A stretch of DNA of 64,000 nucleotides from Bromus sterilis (Eukaryota > Streptophyta > Magnoliopsida > Poales > Poaceae), in contig OX465600.1 of NCBI GenBank assembly GCA_950022295.1, positions 314,040,031-314,104,030 of the forward strand, in the 5' to 3' direction. Shown here one piece after another: positions 11,313 through 22,934 of this stretch; within the stretch, counting starts at the first letter, position 1; every line of letters begins with the position of its first letter. A program made the translations under genes and the position numbers. A model generated the notes under the pieces. It saw only the letters and a list, made by a program, of their open reading frames with translations. It was not told the DNA's origin and did not search any database.

Positions 11313-11660
11313 TCCATAAATTCAGCATTGAGAACTTGGATACTTCAACTTGGTATTTGAGGGACTCCTTTAAGGAATGGTGGACATCCACAACCGGTGT
11401 GGGCAACTTGCATGCGAAGGACATGGCTTTCCTCCATAAATTCAGCATTGAGAACTTGGATACTTCAACTTGGTATTCGAGGGACCCCGTTAAGGAATGG
11501 TGGACATCCACAACCGGTGTGGGCAACTTGCATGCGAAGGACATGGCTTTCCTCCATAAATTCAGCATTGAGAACTTGGATACTTCAACTTGGTATTCGA
11601 GGGACTCCGTTAAGGATTGGTGGACATCCACAACCGGTGTGGGCAGGCCATGGCTTTCCT
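11313..11660 (+). repeat. 120-bp tandem triplication
   Basis: Three head-to-tail copies start at 11313, 11433 and 11553, with an exact period of 120. The copies differ by only a few bases (for example tttgag/ttcgag). The third lacks about 13 bp near its end. Because 120 is a multiple of three, all copies stay in one frame, giving 'FSIENLDTSTWY' and 'WWTSTTGVG' repeatedly (frame 11279-11665). Confidence 0.9.
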
Positions 11661-11815
11661 CATAACTTGAACTATTTGGAACGAATGCAATGAGCGAGTC
11701 CCAACACAAGTCTGCTCCACCTCCGATCTTATTATGTATCATCGTTGAGGAGGTAGAACTTTGGGTCAAAGCAGGTGCAAGGAAACTTGGGGAAATTGTA
11801 ATGCACAAGTAATCC
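11313..11815 (+). pseudogene. Relic of a LINE-type (zf-RVT-like) C-terminal domain
   Basis: The repeated segment and the sequence after it read, with frameshifts and a stop, like the C-terminus of plant non-LTR retrotransposon ORF2 proteins. The order is W-W-T then a hydrophobic stretch, 'TIWNE', then 'EEVELWVKAGARKL'. The frame is broken at about 11665 (TAA) and shifts again after 11700. No reverse transcriptase is present. It is a short 3' fragment that later underwent tandem duplication. The assignment rests on pattern recognition only. Confidence 0.45.
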
Positions 11816-13556
11816 TCACGTGGTGTTTGTAGAACATTTGTAACAAATTCTATCTGAATCAATAGACGAGGCAAATCTTTTGCCCCCATTTTAAAAAAAC
11901 TGTTCTTACCATCAACTAGGTAAATCTTATCGGTTGAGTAGGAGGGAAAATGACGCCCGTGGAAAAAAATCATAGCAACAAACGATTACAACATCGCTCC
12001 AAACGCTGAAGTATATCTACAATCTTATTGAAAGCCAAGAAAACAGGCATGGCGTGCTGGCAGGATCATAAGGAAATGTATTTGTCAAAACACACAACCC
12101 ACTAACTGAAGACAGATTCGTTAATACCAAAGGCACACGACTCCCCAGGCATATCTCGCTATTGAGCAGTGGATAAAAAAAAATCAGCCTCACAAAACAT
12201 ACATTTTCTACTACCTTCCCATCCCCTTTTATGCAGATTATCTTTCAGCATCGCAGAACATACATTTTTAGAAAACAAATTTTCATCAGCATCACAAAAC
12301 AATTTTTCATTAGCATCACATGACACATAAAACAATGAGATTGAGAAGGCCTAAATTTTACATAGTTCATGGTAACATAATTTAATCTTTTGACATCAAA
12401 TTTTCCGTGTATAGAGTAAACAATAAAATCTTTTAAACAAGCAATCGATGGTTCCCCGAGGTATTGTTAACCTTTGTAGGTTAACCTATTGAGTTCTACC
12501 AAGAAGTCCAACATTAGACTTAAATATGAATCAGTTATAATGACTTGCCTAACCACATACATGGAGTGCCACCAGCAAACACCTAATTTCTACTAATACT
12601 AGAAACAGTTACAATTACACCAACTTTTTTTTATTAGTACATTAACGATAGACAGCTACAAACTATTGTCTATGAAGAATATTGTTCAAAATAACTCCAA
12701 CTAGCAAATATGTAGTTCCAAAACACTCCACAACAATGTAGCAGAAGTCCTTCCATGACTCAAGCCATATAACTCCCAGAAGGTCGATGCAGTATATACA
12801 TGTCATAAATGGTAGCCATGGAGGCAAAGTAGGTGCAAGTCCCATCTCCGATGCATGCTGCTTTCACTTGTGAATTGTGATACCTAAAACCAAATAGGAG
12901 GCAAACGTGAGAAGAAAACAGTCAAGTAAAGAACAATTGGTACAAATAGCTCTATGCAAAATTGGATAGTGCAAAAGAACTAGAATAAGAAGATGAGATA
13001 TAGTTTCCCTCCACAGAAACCATTCTGATGGGTTTTTTCGAGAGTACCATTCTGGTGGTTTCACGACCACAATATCTCGCATCATACCTCACAAACTAGG
13101 ACATTTTTCGCGTTAAAGCTGACCAGCTAGAGTTAGTGCTTACCCACAATGATAACAGTTCCCATCAAAGGGTAGAGACAACAAGCATATATATTACCGA
13201 GCATCGAACGAAATAATAATACAGGATAAACATGAACAATAGAAATAGAGATAATATCATGAAAATAAATAATTATTTAACTAAACTATTCTGCAAATAT
13301 TGTATAACCTCTGAAGTTTGACGGCAATCAGAGATGCCACAAGTTTACCAGCTAGACCAATATCTACCATATTTATCAAGGAAACTTTAGCCCATAGAAA
13401 TACAAGATTCGGCTGACATGAGTATGAGCAGAGCACGGAATATTGCATCTCTTGAATTGAGCTGGGTAGTTTGAAGGAAAGCAATACTTACATAGAGTTA
13501 GTTGTATGTCCCTCCATATAAGATAAGAGATGCTAAATGCTCATTGCTTCCAGGAA
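11816..13556. other. Intergenic between the convergent NLRs
   Basis: No gene is supported. The part next to 13556 is probably the NLR2 3' untranslated region; a possible splice donor (minus strand CTATGTAAGTATT) near 13490 suggests a spliced UTR. The rest is AT-rich with short ORFs that resemble nothing. The 12240-12330 part has three partial copies of 'atcagcatcacaaaaca'. Confidence 0.4.
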
Positions 13557-16500
13557 TCATGTTCCGAAATCTGAAGCAGATGGGAAACAAGGGCATTCTT
13601 TGATGTCACAGTACTTCAGTTGTTCAAGGGAGTGCAGACCATCTATTGAAGCTAGCATGATACATTCTTTGATGCCTAACTTTGTCAATGCCTTGCAGGA
13701 ATCAAGCCTCACTGATTTTAAACTCGAACAGTTGGATATTTCAAGTACAGTAAGTGGAAATTCATCAAAATCTGACCTATCCTCCTCGGAGGAACAGGAG
13801 CCAAAATCAAACTTAACCTCCTTCAGTGAAGACATACCAACCAAGGATAACTTCTCCAGAAATGGCAATTCACTGAAGGGTGGTAGGATCTCCATTCCTG
13901 TACAGTCATGAAGATACAGACTTTCTAAATTGTCGAGGGAGAACTTGTCCCCCAACCAGGATGGAGTGGCACCCGTGTAATTTATGATATGAAGATGCTC
14001 AAGATTTTCATGTGGTTGAAGACCCTCAAGCACTTCCTTCTCAAAAGTTGGATCAACATTTGTTCTTTCCCATGATAGTGACAATGTCCTGAGATGCCTT
14101 TTATCTTTAATCCTTGCACAACTAGCCTCGTCCCTTTTCACGACATTCTCAAGATTGAAGATTCGAAGTGATCCTCTGATCTCATTCAAGTTCTCTAACT
14201 GTGAAATCTCAAAGCCATTCTTTGTTTGAACATGGTACTCTTTCAATTCTTGCAGACATTTAAGCTCGCCAACTCTGGCTATCTTTGAGTGCAAGTGTAG
14301 TGGCCTTGACTCTGGAACAAGAAGATGGCGTAGATTTATAAGATTACTGATGCTTCTTGGAAGATCATCAAGACCATTCCAGTTCCTTACATCCAGAACC
14401 TGCAGGTGGTAAAGTCTACACAGAGCTTCAGGCAAAGTTTTGTGAGTGTTGGTGGTGGATATCAGTTCGAGATAGCGAAGATGGATGAGCTCTGGAATAC
14501 TGGATAGCAAAATGTCAGCACTAAAGGGCATTGCTGATAATCGAAGTACCCGAACATACTGCAGTTGCTTGATAATCTTCATAAACATTGCAGAAAAAGC
14601 CTTGTCATATGCACCAACTAGCATTAAACTCTCCATTCTTCTTAAGATACCATCTTTTTGAATGATAGCTAGCCTTTTTTCAAACGTTTCATTACGTTCT
14701 ATACTGCCATTTTGTTGTTTTTTGTATGCTGACTCAGTCCAGATACTGACATGTCCAATAGATGGGGAGACTGTTAAAGGTCCTGGGCCATCAATAGTGA
14801 GGCAGTCATCTACTGACACCATTTGTGCAACATCATGAATTAAATCATGCATGAGATAGTAAGCATATTCTTGTGACTCCTCAACTTTTTCAAAAAAGCT
14901 CCTATCTACCAACTCATCAAAATAATCACTTCCAACATCTTCTAATCTCATTTCATGAATGACAAGGCCAAGAGCAATCCATTTACGTACCAATGGTTCC
15001 TTTTGAAATTTGTGGCCCTTTGGAAATATAGCGCAGTAAGAGAACAATCGTTGAAGGTGGTAGGGAAGGTGATTGTAACTGAGCATGAGTGCTGGTAGGA
15101 TGCCATCATTTTCTCCTTGTAGTTTCCATTCGGCACCATCTGAAACTCTCTTCCAGTAATCCTCTTCAAGTTTCCTTTTCAAAAGTGTACCAACACTTTT
15201 TGCTGCTAATGGATTCCCACTTAACCTAGTGACTATTTCCTTTCCAATTTTTTGTAGCTTTTTGCGGCCTTGATAATTTTCATCACCAAAAATGCATCTT
15301 CTAAAGAAAAGCCAAAACACATCTTTCTTCAAACCACCCAAGTTAATGTGCTGCTCTATTGTGCTTGTTATTCTGGCAACTGATGTTTTTCGGGTAGTCA
15401 CCAAAACAACATTACCAGATTTTTCTGTACATCTCAATGGAGCCAATAGCTTGTCCCAGCGTCTCTCGTCATCTTCCCACATATCATCCAAAACAAGTAG
15501 AAATCTTTGTGCTAAACATTTCTTGATACCATCTTGGAGCATACTAAAATTCTTAGTCCCATTTTTCTGCCTGCCTTCAGAAATGCAATCTAGAATCTCT
15601 TCTGTAAGCTTGACTTCATCAAAGTTAACAGATACATAAATCCAAATCCTGATATCAAATGTGGCTTCTATTTTTGGGTCATTGTACACTGTTCGAGCAA
15701 GTGTCGTCTTCCCAACACCACCAGTACCAATAATAGGAATAACTGAAAGTTTCGTATTACTTGCTGCGCTGGTAGTTATTAATTCCTCAATCTGGTTCTT
15801 CTCATGTTCCCTTGCAAAGACTTTGGTTTCGACAAAGCAGGCTCCTTCCTCCCGCGAGTCCGTCCGAGTGTTTTGTGTGGCTCGAGAAATTTCATCGAGC
15901 TTTTCTTGCTTGAGAGCTTTACGAACATCCTCACAGATCTCATGTAACTCGTCCACAATGTTTGTTATTCTCCGTGATATGTCATCTCTACAGAGTTTCT
16001 TCTCTGGTGGTGCTCCATCTGCAACTGCATCTTCTTCAGGCTTCATCTCTGGAATCATTTTGTCATCTGGTTCAGCAAGCTTCATTCTTTTAATCCCAGT
16101 CACGATATCATGCCGTTCGATTTTTCTTTTGGATGTCGAAGCATCACCCTCTTTATGCATGGCAGAGACTTTTGCATTGATTTTCACGGCAGATGATATG
16201 TACCTGCTTGTCTGATTGGCAAAACCATATGCAAACTGAATAATGGATTGTGGCTTCGATGAACTATGGCTACTGGAGTCCAGTACCCTATCTTTGATCT
16301 GTTGAATATAAATTCAAATTAGGAAGTATTAGAGTACAATTGGATATCTTCCTACCTTTTTCAGTGGGTCTAGAAAAAATAGCAAAAAAAAAATACAGTG
16401 AAAAGTAGCTGGAACTAAGAATAAGAGCCGACTAAAATCCAAACTGAATATCTTTGAACTAATGAGCATGCAGTATAAGAGCATCTTATGGCACCTTCTA

Positions 16501-17294
16501 TCATTTGTGTACCATCTAATGTTTTGATCAACATAAAAAATGGATCATACTGTTAAGAAATTGTTTGTAAGTTTGAGTTGCAAGAAAGAGAGAGGCCTAG
16601 AGACCATGTAATCCCAATATCTCTTCCCTTGCCTCGCATCGCCCATAAATGGGATCTGAGTGTCCCATTGTGATGCATGATACACTGTTTAACAAAAAGA
16701 TGGGTTTTTCCGCAACTGACAAACTACTACTACAAAATGTGAGGTTCGAGTGAAATTTAATCAAAATAGAAAATCAAATTTTTGACATGAAAGTCACTCG
16801 GATATGTTCACAAAGGAACAGATAGATCTATTGGCCTGCAGACTACTGTACATAATATAGCAGATATGAGCAAATGACCTGACCCGTGACCACAATAATC
16901 AGCTGGGGAGTAAATAATTATTTCCAGTCATCACACAAGCGCGAGACTTTGCGCCCAAAGCTGGAGAAGCATCGTACGTACGAACCTTGTCCTGGATCTC
17001 AACGTAGTCGAGCTCGTCGAGGATGTTGCGCGCGTCAGCGGCCAGCCGACGCACGGCGGCGATGGGCTCCGCAAGCTGCTCATTCCCGAGCTTCTTCCCG
17101 CCGGCGCGCGCGGCGCCGAGGACGAGGTTCGCGCGCCGCAGCTCGTTCCTGAGGCGGGAGATCTCGTCCTTGTCGAGGCCGTGGCGGGAGGCCCACGCCG
17201 CGACGCCGTCGCCGAGGAGCCTCTCGGCCACCACCCCGACCAGCCACGTCGCCGCGCCGACGGCCTGCCCGACGGCGTCGAACGGGAGCGGCAT
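13557..17294 (-). CDS. NLR2: CC-NB-ARC-LRR disease-resistance-type protein
   Basis: Predicted intracellular immune receptor. Model on the minus strand: exon 1 17294-16986 (103 codons), a 687-bp intron, exon 2 16298-13557; phase 0; 1016 aa. Exon 1 encodes a complete-looking Rx_N coiled coil with an EDVID-like 'ILDELDYVEIQ' end. The linker (about 104-250) is long and charged and has basic clusters (SKRK, IKRMK, about 158-175) resembling nuclear localisation signals. The NB-ARC shows GTGGVGKTT (294-302), LLVLDDMW (370-377), VLVTTR (401-406), GNPLAA (464-469), FSYCAIFPK and MHD (586-588). The LRR region runs from about 650 to the end and is far shorter than in NLR1. Exon 2 has no internal ATG near its acceptor, so exon 1 is needed to supply the start. 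All key motifs are intact and the gene is likely functional. It is convergent with NLR1, with about 2.7 kb between stop codons. Confidence 0.9.
16299..16985 (-). other. NLR2 intron
   Basis: On the minus strand the donor is GACAAG|GTTCGT at 16985 and the acceptor is TTCAACAG|ATC ending at 16299. An in-frame TGA lies a few codons upstream of the acceptor, which supports splicing. The position, after a D-K pair at the end of the CC exon, matches the NLR1 intron. Confidence 0.85.
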
Positions 17295-17455
17295 TCGCGG
17301 CGGAAGTGGGAGTGGGGAGGAGATAGCGTGGACTGTTGGAAAGTGCGGAGTACTCACACAAGACTTTATTTATTCAGCCTGAAAAATACTCGGAAATAAG
17401 CTTTCCATTCTCTTTGGGTCAATCACAAATTAGCGGGCACCCTTCCGCGCATTCC

Positions 17456-17879
17456 CGCAAAGGTCGCTTTTAGCGGTCTTTGGATCCGACACGTATCGCG
17501 TTTTTACTGTGTCCCGCACGAACAACAATTGTGATTGCGCGCAGACTCTCCTGTGGCAGCACGGACCTGTGGCTGAAAAAACTGTGGCTGTGCCTGAAAA
17601 AACTGTGGCTTTGGCTGAAAATTGGGCTGTGGCAGGGAGTTGTGGCTGAAAAAACTGTGGCTTTGGCTGAAAACTGAGTCGCGGCTAAAAAAACTGTGGC
17701 TTTTGGCAGAGGCTGTGGCTGAAAAAACTTTGGCTGTGGGGCTGTGGCTGAAAAACTGAGCTGTGGCAGGACTATGGCTGCGTGAAAAATTATGGCTGAA
17801 TATGACCTGCACTGTGGCTACGCGTTGCGCGTCCAAAACGTGTCATGTGACGACACCGGAGCGCACGAAAAGTGACCTC
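17456..17879. mobile_element. Possible hAT-like MITE containing a minisatellite
   Basis: The left end CAAAGGTCGCTTTTAGCG and the right end (reverse complement CAGAGGTCACTTTTCGTG) make an imperfect terminal inverted repeat. Further inside, 'gacacgta' on the left and 'aacgtgtc' on the right also pair. The flanks show no clear 8-bp duplication, so the element is provisional. It lies about 160 bp upstream of the NLR2 start codon. Confidence 0.4.
17568..17812. repeat. Minisatellite with a CTGTGGCTGAAAAAA unit
   Basis: At least ten imperfect copies of a 12-18 bp unit (CTGTGGCTGAAAAAA, with TTTGG and GCAGG variants) run head to tail. No coding meaning is likely; frames through it are repetitive artefacts. 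It sits in the 5' region of NLR2, where it could affect promoter spacing. Confidence 0.85.
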
Positions 17880-19870
17880 TGCTGGAGCGTGCGGGAGGAT
17901 ACGCGCTAATTAGTTGCTCCCTTTGCTTTATGTACCAAATCAACCTAAAGATGTGTAGTAGTTGTAGCTTACGGAGAGTTGGATATATACTGACCAATAT
18001 GAAGTTGTGCAGAACATGGTAAAAAAATATGGATCACACTGATCATCTTGATGCGCAATTGGCTACACTTTTTAAGTCTTGTTATGCAATTGGCTACAAT
18101 TTTTAAAAGAGAACTAGTACCTATAAACATTGCATCTATGTATTCATAGAAAGTTATCCAGCTTCATTTATAGCTAATGCTCCACCCCAAGAACACAATC
18201 TAACATGCATCTCAAAGTATTAAGTAAAACAAAGCATTGCACTAAGTAAATTGGTATAATTGCACTAAAAACACTATTCACCTTGTGTTCAAAGGATAAC
18301 TACTCAACCACCTTTGTATCCTTAGTGGAAACAACACAATACAAGTCTTATCCACTTTCTACCACTATGGTACATTACATGCAAGATTGAACACAAATAT
18401 CATATAGAACCACCTCCTGAGATCATTCGTCAAACTTGTTCAAAGAAAGACAAATAGATCGAACAACATACAATAATAAGATTCGAGCATTACAAAAACC
18501 AAACATTCAAAATAATTCTTGGACAAATCTGATCATAAAATGACACTTCAACATATCACAACAAACACACACCATATTACATCATATGGATTTCAATCAT
18601 GTAGGGCAACTCATGCGATCATTGTACTAGCAAGAAAAGATGCCATCTAATTATTGCTATGGACCTATAGTCCAAAGGTAAACAAATGGTCATGGTGGCA
18701 GCACAGTTGATGAAGATAAATCTAACGATGGATCCCCCCTCTGACAGAGTACCGAAAGATGCCTCCATATTGGATCTTCGTGGAATAGAGAGGTGCGGTA
18801 GAGGAAAAAAATCACCTGATGCAAAGTTAGAGGTTTTCGGTAAATATAAAGGTGTGAGCGCCGATAGGGGTGGAGAGGAGACCCATGGGGCTCACACAGT
18901 CACCCCTAGATGGTCCACTTGGTCGCATGACCACAGAGAAGGTCTCCTTGAGCGGAGCCAGGGTCCAAGGAACCTTATGGGCTTCAAAAAATTATTATAT
19001 AACTTCTCTAAAAAATTATCCCCATAAAATTGATTTTCCTCAAAAGCTAAAAACAAACATCCCAGAATGGTTAGGTCCTGTAATAGCCTAGAATGATCCC
19101 GAAAGGTCCCATAAGCTTTGGGAAGCATCCAAAATATTCCAAGGTCTCCCTGGTGGGCCGCCCTGGCTTGGGGAGCAAGGCGCCCCAAGTAGGCAGGAAA
19201 GGTTTCCACCTAGGAGGCCAAGTCACACACAGGGAGTCCACACCCTAGATCGGCTAACCCCCTTGCTTGGCTACCTATATATAGATGTCCAGGGGCACAA
19301 TAGGAACCCCTTGCTTCTTGGTTGCACCCCTCCCCGCCGCTCCACATCCTTCTACTTTTCTCTCTTATCTAGATAGATCAAGATCGGATGCCGCTACACT
19401 GTTTTATGCTATGTGAATATTGGTGTGTTTCTTGTTTTTTTCCACTTTTATCTGAGGGAGCCCACGGGCCATATATACAAGCAAGCATTCCGGGTTTGGA
19501 GAGCATATTGATTCTTATTCTTCATTTTTAGTAGGATGATGTGATTCAAAAGTTCATACAAAATAGAACATGCAAGTCCTAAACATGGTCAAAAGGATTG
19601 ATGTTGCTCACTTTGGTATAATAACTAAGTTGTAGTGGTGGATGAGTTATATAACCGGTAATTTTATTTGGTGTCATCACTACACATTGGAAAGCAATAG
19701 TTTATCAGTCAGAAGTATCAAATTCATTTACTATTTGTGTCATCACTACTTGAGCTTCCGCGCTGCTTGGCACCGTCTAATGGGTCGTACCTCTATAGAT
19801 ACTTCATGCTATGAAAATCCTACCTTTTTGTTTCACCAGAACTAAGTGGTTATTTTAGCTTTATTTTGTA
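17880..19870. other. Intergenic with a probable decayed LTR piece
   Basis: No gene. The 18840-19400 part looks LTR-like: a long block with GC-rich 'gggccgccctggcttgggg' type segments, a TATA-like 'ctatatatag' near 19271, and then a downstream leader-like region. No terminal TG..CA ends or coding partner were found. The remainder is AT-rich and unassigned. Confidence 0.35.
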
Positions 19871-19972
19871 CTCCGTCCGTTCTATATTAATGTCGCTGAA
19901 ATGGATATATCTAGACACATTTTAGTGCTAGATACATTCATTTCATCGACAATTAATATGGAACAAAGGGAG
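19871..19972. mobile_element. Stowaway (Tc1/Mariner) MITE
   Basis: 102 bp. The left end CTCCGTCCGTTCTATATTAA and the right end TTAATATGGAACAAAGGGAG form an imperfect inverted repeat. TA occurs on both sides (19869-19870 and 19973-19974). The 'CTCCGTCCGTTC' terminus is characteristic of grass Stowaway elements. Non-coding. Confidence 0.85.
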
Positions 19973-20231
19973 TAGCTTGTAAACAACAACTTACTACCCT
20001 GGAGTTTTCTCCTGGCCCTGTCTATTTCTCATCGTGAAGGCTGGTTTTCAAATAGAATTTGGCGAGCAAGTAAGTTAAGCAAGTCCCCAGGAGGCACGAG
20101 GTCCGCACATATCAGTCGGAGAGGGGACATGCGAGATCGCGGATTTCCCCAAGAGGCAGATACTTCAACATCTTTTAAAGGAGTAATGTTGCATCCTCTT
20201 CCTTTTCCTGCATATATATGCCCCTAGTTTC

Positions 20232-20357
20232 TATTAGATGTGTATAGTCCCCTTTTCTGTATATCTCCATTGTATAAGGGGTTACCTGCACTTTGCCTCA
20301 CATGCACATGTATTGGCCTTTGGCCCCATGTGAATGATAGTTGCTTATTCTCCAGCA
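20232..20357 (+). repeat. 5' LTR of the short-LTR Copia
   Basis: Begins TATTAGATG (TG mutated to TA) and ends CTCCAGCA. It aligns end to end with 32360-32485. Confidence 0.9.
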
Positions 20358-20449
20358 TGGTATCAGATGCTAGGTTAGCCTCCCTCCCACACGATGCAGC
20401 TCCGTGCGTGTTCCGTTCCTAGCTGCTCCGCTCTACTCGCCCGGATCCG

Positions 20450-21034
20450 TTGGCACCTACACAGTCAAGTACATCTTCGTGGGTTCTGGACTCTGGAGCT
20501 TCTTTCCATATGTCGTCTGATTCTTCTGCTTTGACTTCCCTTCGACCTCTTGATTTTCCAATCAATGTTCTCACCGCCGATGGCACACCCCTTCCTGTTG
20601 CTAGTCGTGGCACTCTTTCCACTCCTTCTTTCTCGGTTCCTAGTGTTTCTATTGTCCCTCATCTTACCATGAATCTCTTTTCCGCTGCCCAACCTACTGA
20701 TTCTGGCTGTCGTGTTATTCTTGATGTCGACTCTTGCTCTGTTCAGGATCGTCGCACCCATGCTCTCGTTGGCGCTGGCCCTCGGCGCTGTGAGTCTGAA
20801 GGCCTTTGGGAGCTTGACTGGCTTCGTGTTCCTTCCGCTGCCACCACTTCTGCCAGTTATCATGCTCTTGCTGCTCCTTCTCATGCGTCCTTCCAGCAAT
20901 GGCATCATCGACTTGGACACCTGTGTGGCTCTCGCTTGTCTTCATTGGTGCGCCAAGGTGTCTTAGGATATGTTTCGGGGATGTTTCCTTACATTGTGAT
21001 GGTTGTAGACTTGGCAAACAGACCTAGTTACCTT
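20450..21034 (+). pseudogene. Copia protease and pre-integrase fragment
   Basis: The frame opens right after a short leader and reads into the aspartic protease signature 'WVLDSGASFHMS'. The GAG-pre-integrase histidines follow ('WHHRLGHL'). A one-base shift near 20975 moves the frame so that the zinc-binding 'CDGCRLGKQT' part is read in another frame, and a stop (TAG in place of CAG) follows. The gag and zinc knuckle expected upstream are absent. The CACTA element then interrupts the sequence. Confidence 0.8.
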
Positions 21035-21037
21035 ATC

Positions 21038-22485
21038 CACTACTAGGGAAATAGCTATACATGAAAAGCTTATTAGTGGCGCATTTTATATGTAATGCGT
21101 CACTATGTTGTAAGGGATGGCACACTGATAAAAAATGCGCCACCTATAAGCCCTTATAGGTGGCGCATAGGATCCCCTTATACGTGGCGCATTTGGATAA
21201 ATGCGCCACCCATAAGAACCTTATAGGTGGCGCATTTTGGAAATGCGCCACCCCTAAGAGCTTATGTGTGGCGCATTCTGGAAATGCGCCACCCCTAAAG
21301 AATTATTAGTGGCGCATCCAGAATGCGCCACCCATAAGCTCTTAGGGGTGGCGCATCTTGCATATGCGCCACTACTAAGCAAAAACTATGCGGGAAAATT
21401 CTCAATTACACCCCCCTCCTGTGTACCGCCTTTTCAATTTGAAAAAATTTAGAAGAAAATGATAGAAATGTCAAAAAAGTAAAAGAAAATATGTTTCCCA
21501 TATGATATGTGGTCTAGTTGTTAGGAAAATTTACAAATATGAATTTTGACTTTTTTTGCAAAATCTCTCGAGAATTTTGTAAAATGGACTTAACTTTTGC
21601 ATACAACCTCCGATGAAAATGTTTTTATATGAAAAATCATCTACTCGAAAAGTTATATCCAAATTCAATCGGGTGTAACCCGTTGAACATTTTTAGAATC
21701 CTCAAAAACCTAACAGAAAAAAAGTTACGGGCATTTGAAGATCTGAAGACAGGAAAAATGAAAAAAAATTGAACTTAGTAGTGGCGCATAAATGCGCCAC
21801 TAATAACAGAATTTTTTTTTGAATTTTTTTAAAAATATATTTTTTATTTTTTTTAAAATTCAAAATAGGCTAGAGGACCAATCGGGAAGTTTAAAAAAAG
21901 TTGAAAATTTTAGATAGTAAGATTAAAAATTTTAAAAAAAATAAAAATAAATATTTTTTAGGAAAATTCAAAAAAAATTAAAAAGTTCGAAATATGCTAA
22001 TGGTCCCATCGAGAAAGTTTCAAAAAAATGTTGAAAATTTTAGCACACCCATGAACATTAACAAGGTCCTAGACATCAACATGGTTTAATAGGATTTATA
22101 TGTTAGATATATCAAGCTGGAGTAGTGCTAGGATGGGTGACCCTCGGGGAAGTTTGACCTGAGATTAAGCATAGTGACCGGACATTAAGCATACTAACCT
22201 GAGATTAAAAAAGTTAAAAAAAATAAAAAAAATGTTTTCCAGATCCAGATTCAAAATTCAAAATTTTTTAAAAAAATTAATAGTGGCGCATTTTTAGAAT
22301 GCGCCACCCTAAGAGCTTATAGGTGGCGCATTCTGAGATGCGCCACGCCTAAGGGCCTTAGGGGTGGCGCATCCAGAATGTGCCACCTATAAGCCCTTAT
22401 TAGTGGCTTGTAGTTAGTGGCGCATCCATAATGCGCCACTAAACAGAAAAAAAGGACGTCACTAAAAGGGCATTCCCTAGTAGTG
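21038..22485. mobile_element. Non-autonomous CACTA transposon
   Basis: 1448 bp. The ends are CACTACTAGGGAA and TTCCCTAGTAGTG, perfect 13-bp inverted repeats, flanked by a 3-bp ATC duplication (21035-21037 and 22486-22488). Both subterminal regions are packed with copies of 'GTGGCGCAT' and its complement 'ATGCGCCAC' (about 21075-21380, 21780-21810 and 22280-22440), the likely transposase-binding arrays. The middle is AT-rich and has no transposase frame. It interrupts the Copia pre-integrase/integrase junction. Removing it together with one ATC makes the host frame continuous. Confidence 0.95.
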
Positions 22486-22929
22486 ATCCTACTAGTGAGT
22501 CTGTATCTCAGCGTCCTTTCGATCTTGTTCACTCTGATGTATGGAGTCCTGCCCCCTTCGATTCGAAAGGTGGACATCGCTATTATGTTCTCTTTATTGA
22601 TGACTTCTCTCGCCACACTTGGCTCTATTTCATGAAAACTCGCAGTGAGGTTCTCTCTATTTATAAGCGTTTTGCTGCCATGGTTCACACCCAGTTTTCC
22701 ACTCCTATTCGTATCTTTCGTGTTGACTCTGTTGGTGAGTATATCTCCCACATGTTGCGTGGATTTCTTGCGGACCAGGGCACTCTCGCCCAGTTTTCTT
22801 TCCCTGGTGCCCATGCTCAGAACGGTGTTGTGGAACGCAAGCATCGTCATCTCCTTGAGACGGCTCGTGCGATGATGAATGCCGCCTCTCTTCCACCTCA
22901 CTTTTGGGCTGAGGCCGTTTCCGCATCTA
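22486..22929 (+). pseudogene. Copia integrase core fragment
   Basis: Reads as a Copia integrase core, with 'FDLVHSDVWSP', 'FIDDFSRHTWLY' and 'GVVERKHRHLLETAR' marking the catalytic region. It is open across the fragment but cut at 22934 by the Gypsy insertion, and it continues at 31406. The usual D-D-35-E third residue lies in the 'NGVVER' region. Confidence 0.85.
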
Positions 22930-22934
22930 CCTAC

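Noticed and set aside
11313..11660. CRISPR-like array
   Set aside because: The 120-bp units are contiguous with no spacers, and the host is a plant genome.
13557..16187. NLR2 as a single-exon gene starting at 16187
   Set aside because: The codon at 16187 is GTG. The frame extends upstream to a good splice acceptor at 16299, and a CC-coding exon with a matching phase-0 donor lies at 16986-17294.
6053..17294. Head-to-head sensor/helper NLR pair
   Set aside because: The genes are tail-to-tail and carry no integrated decoy domain.
17480..17836. Repetitive ORFs on both strands over the minisatellite
   Set aside because: They are by-products of the CTGTGGCTGAAAAAA repeat and have no domain.
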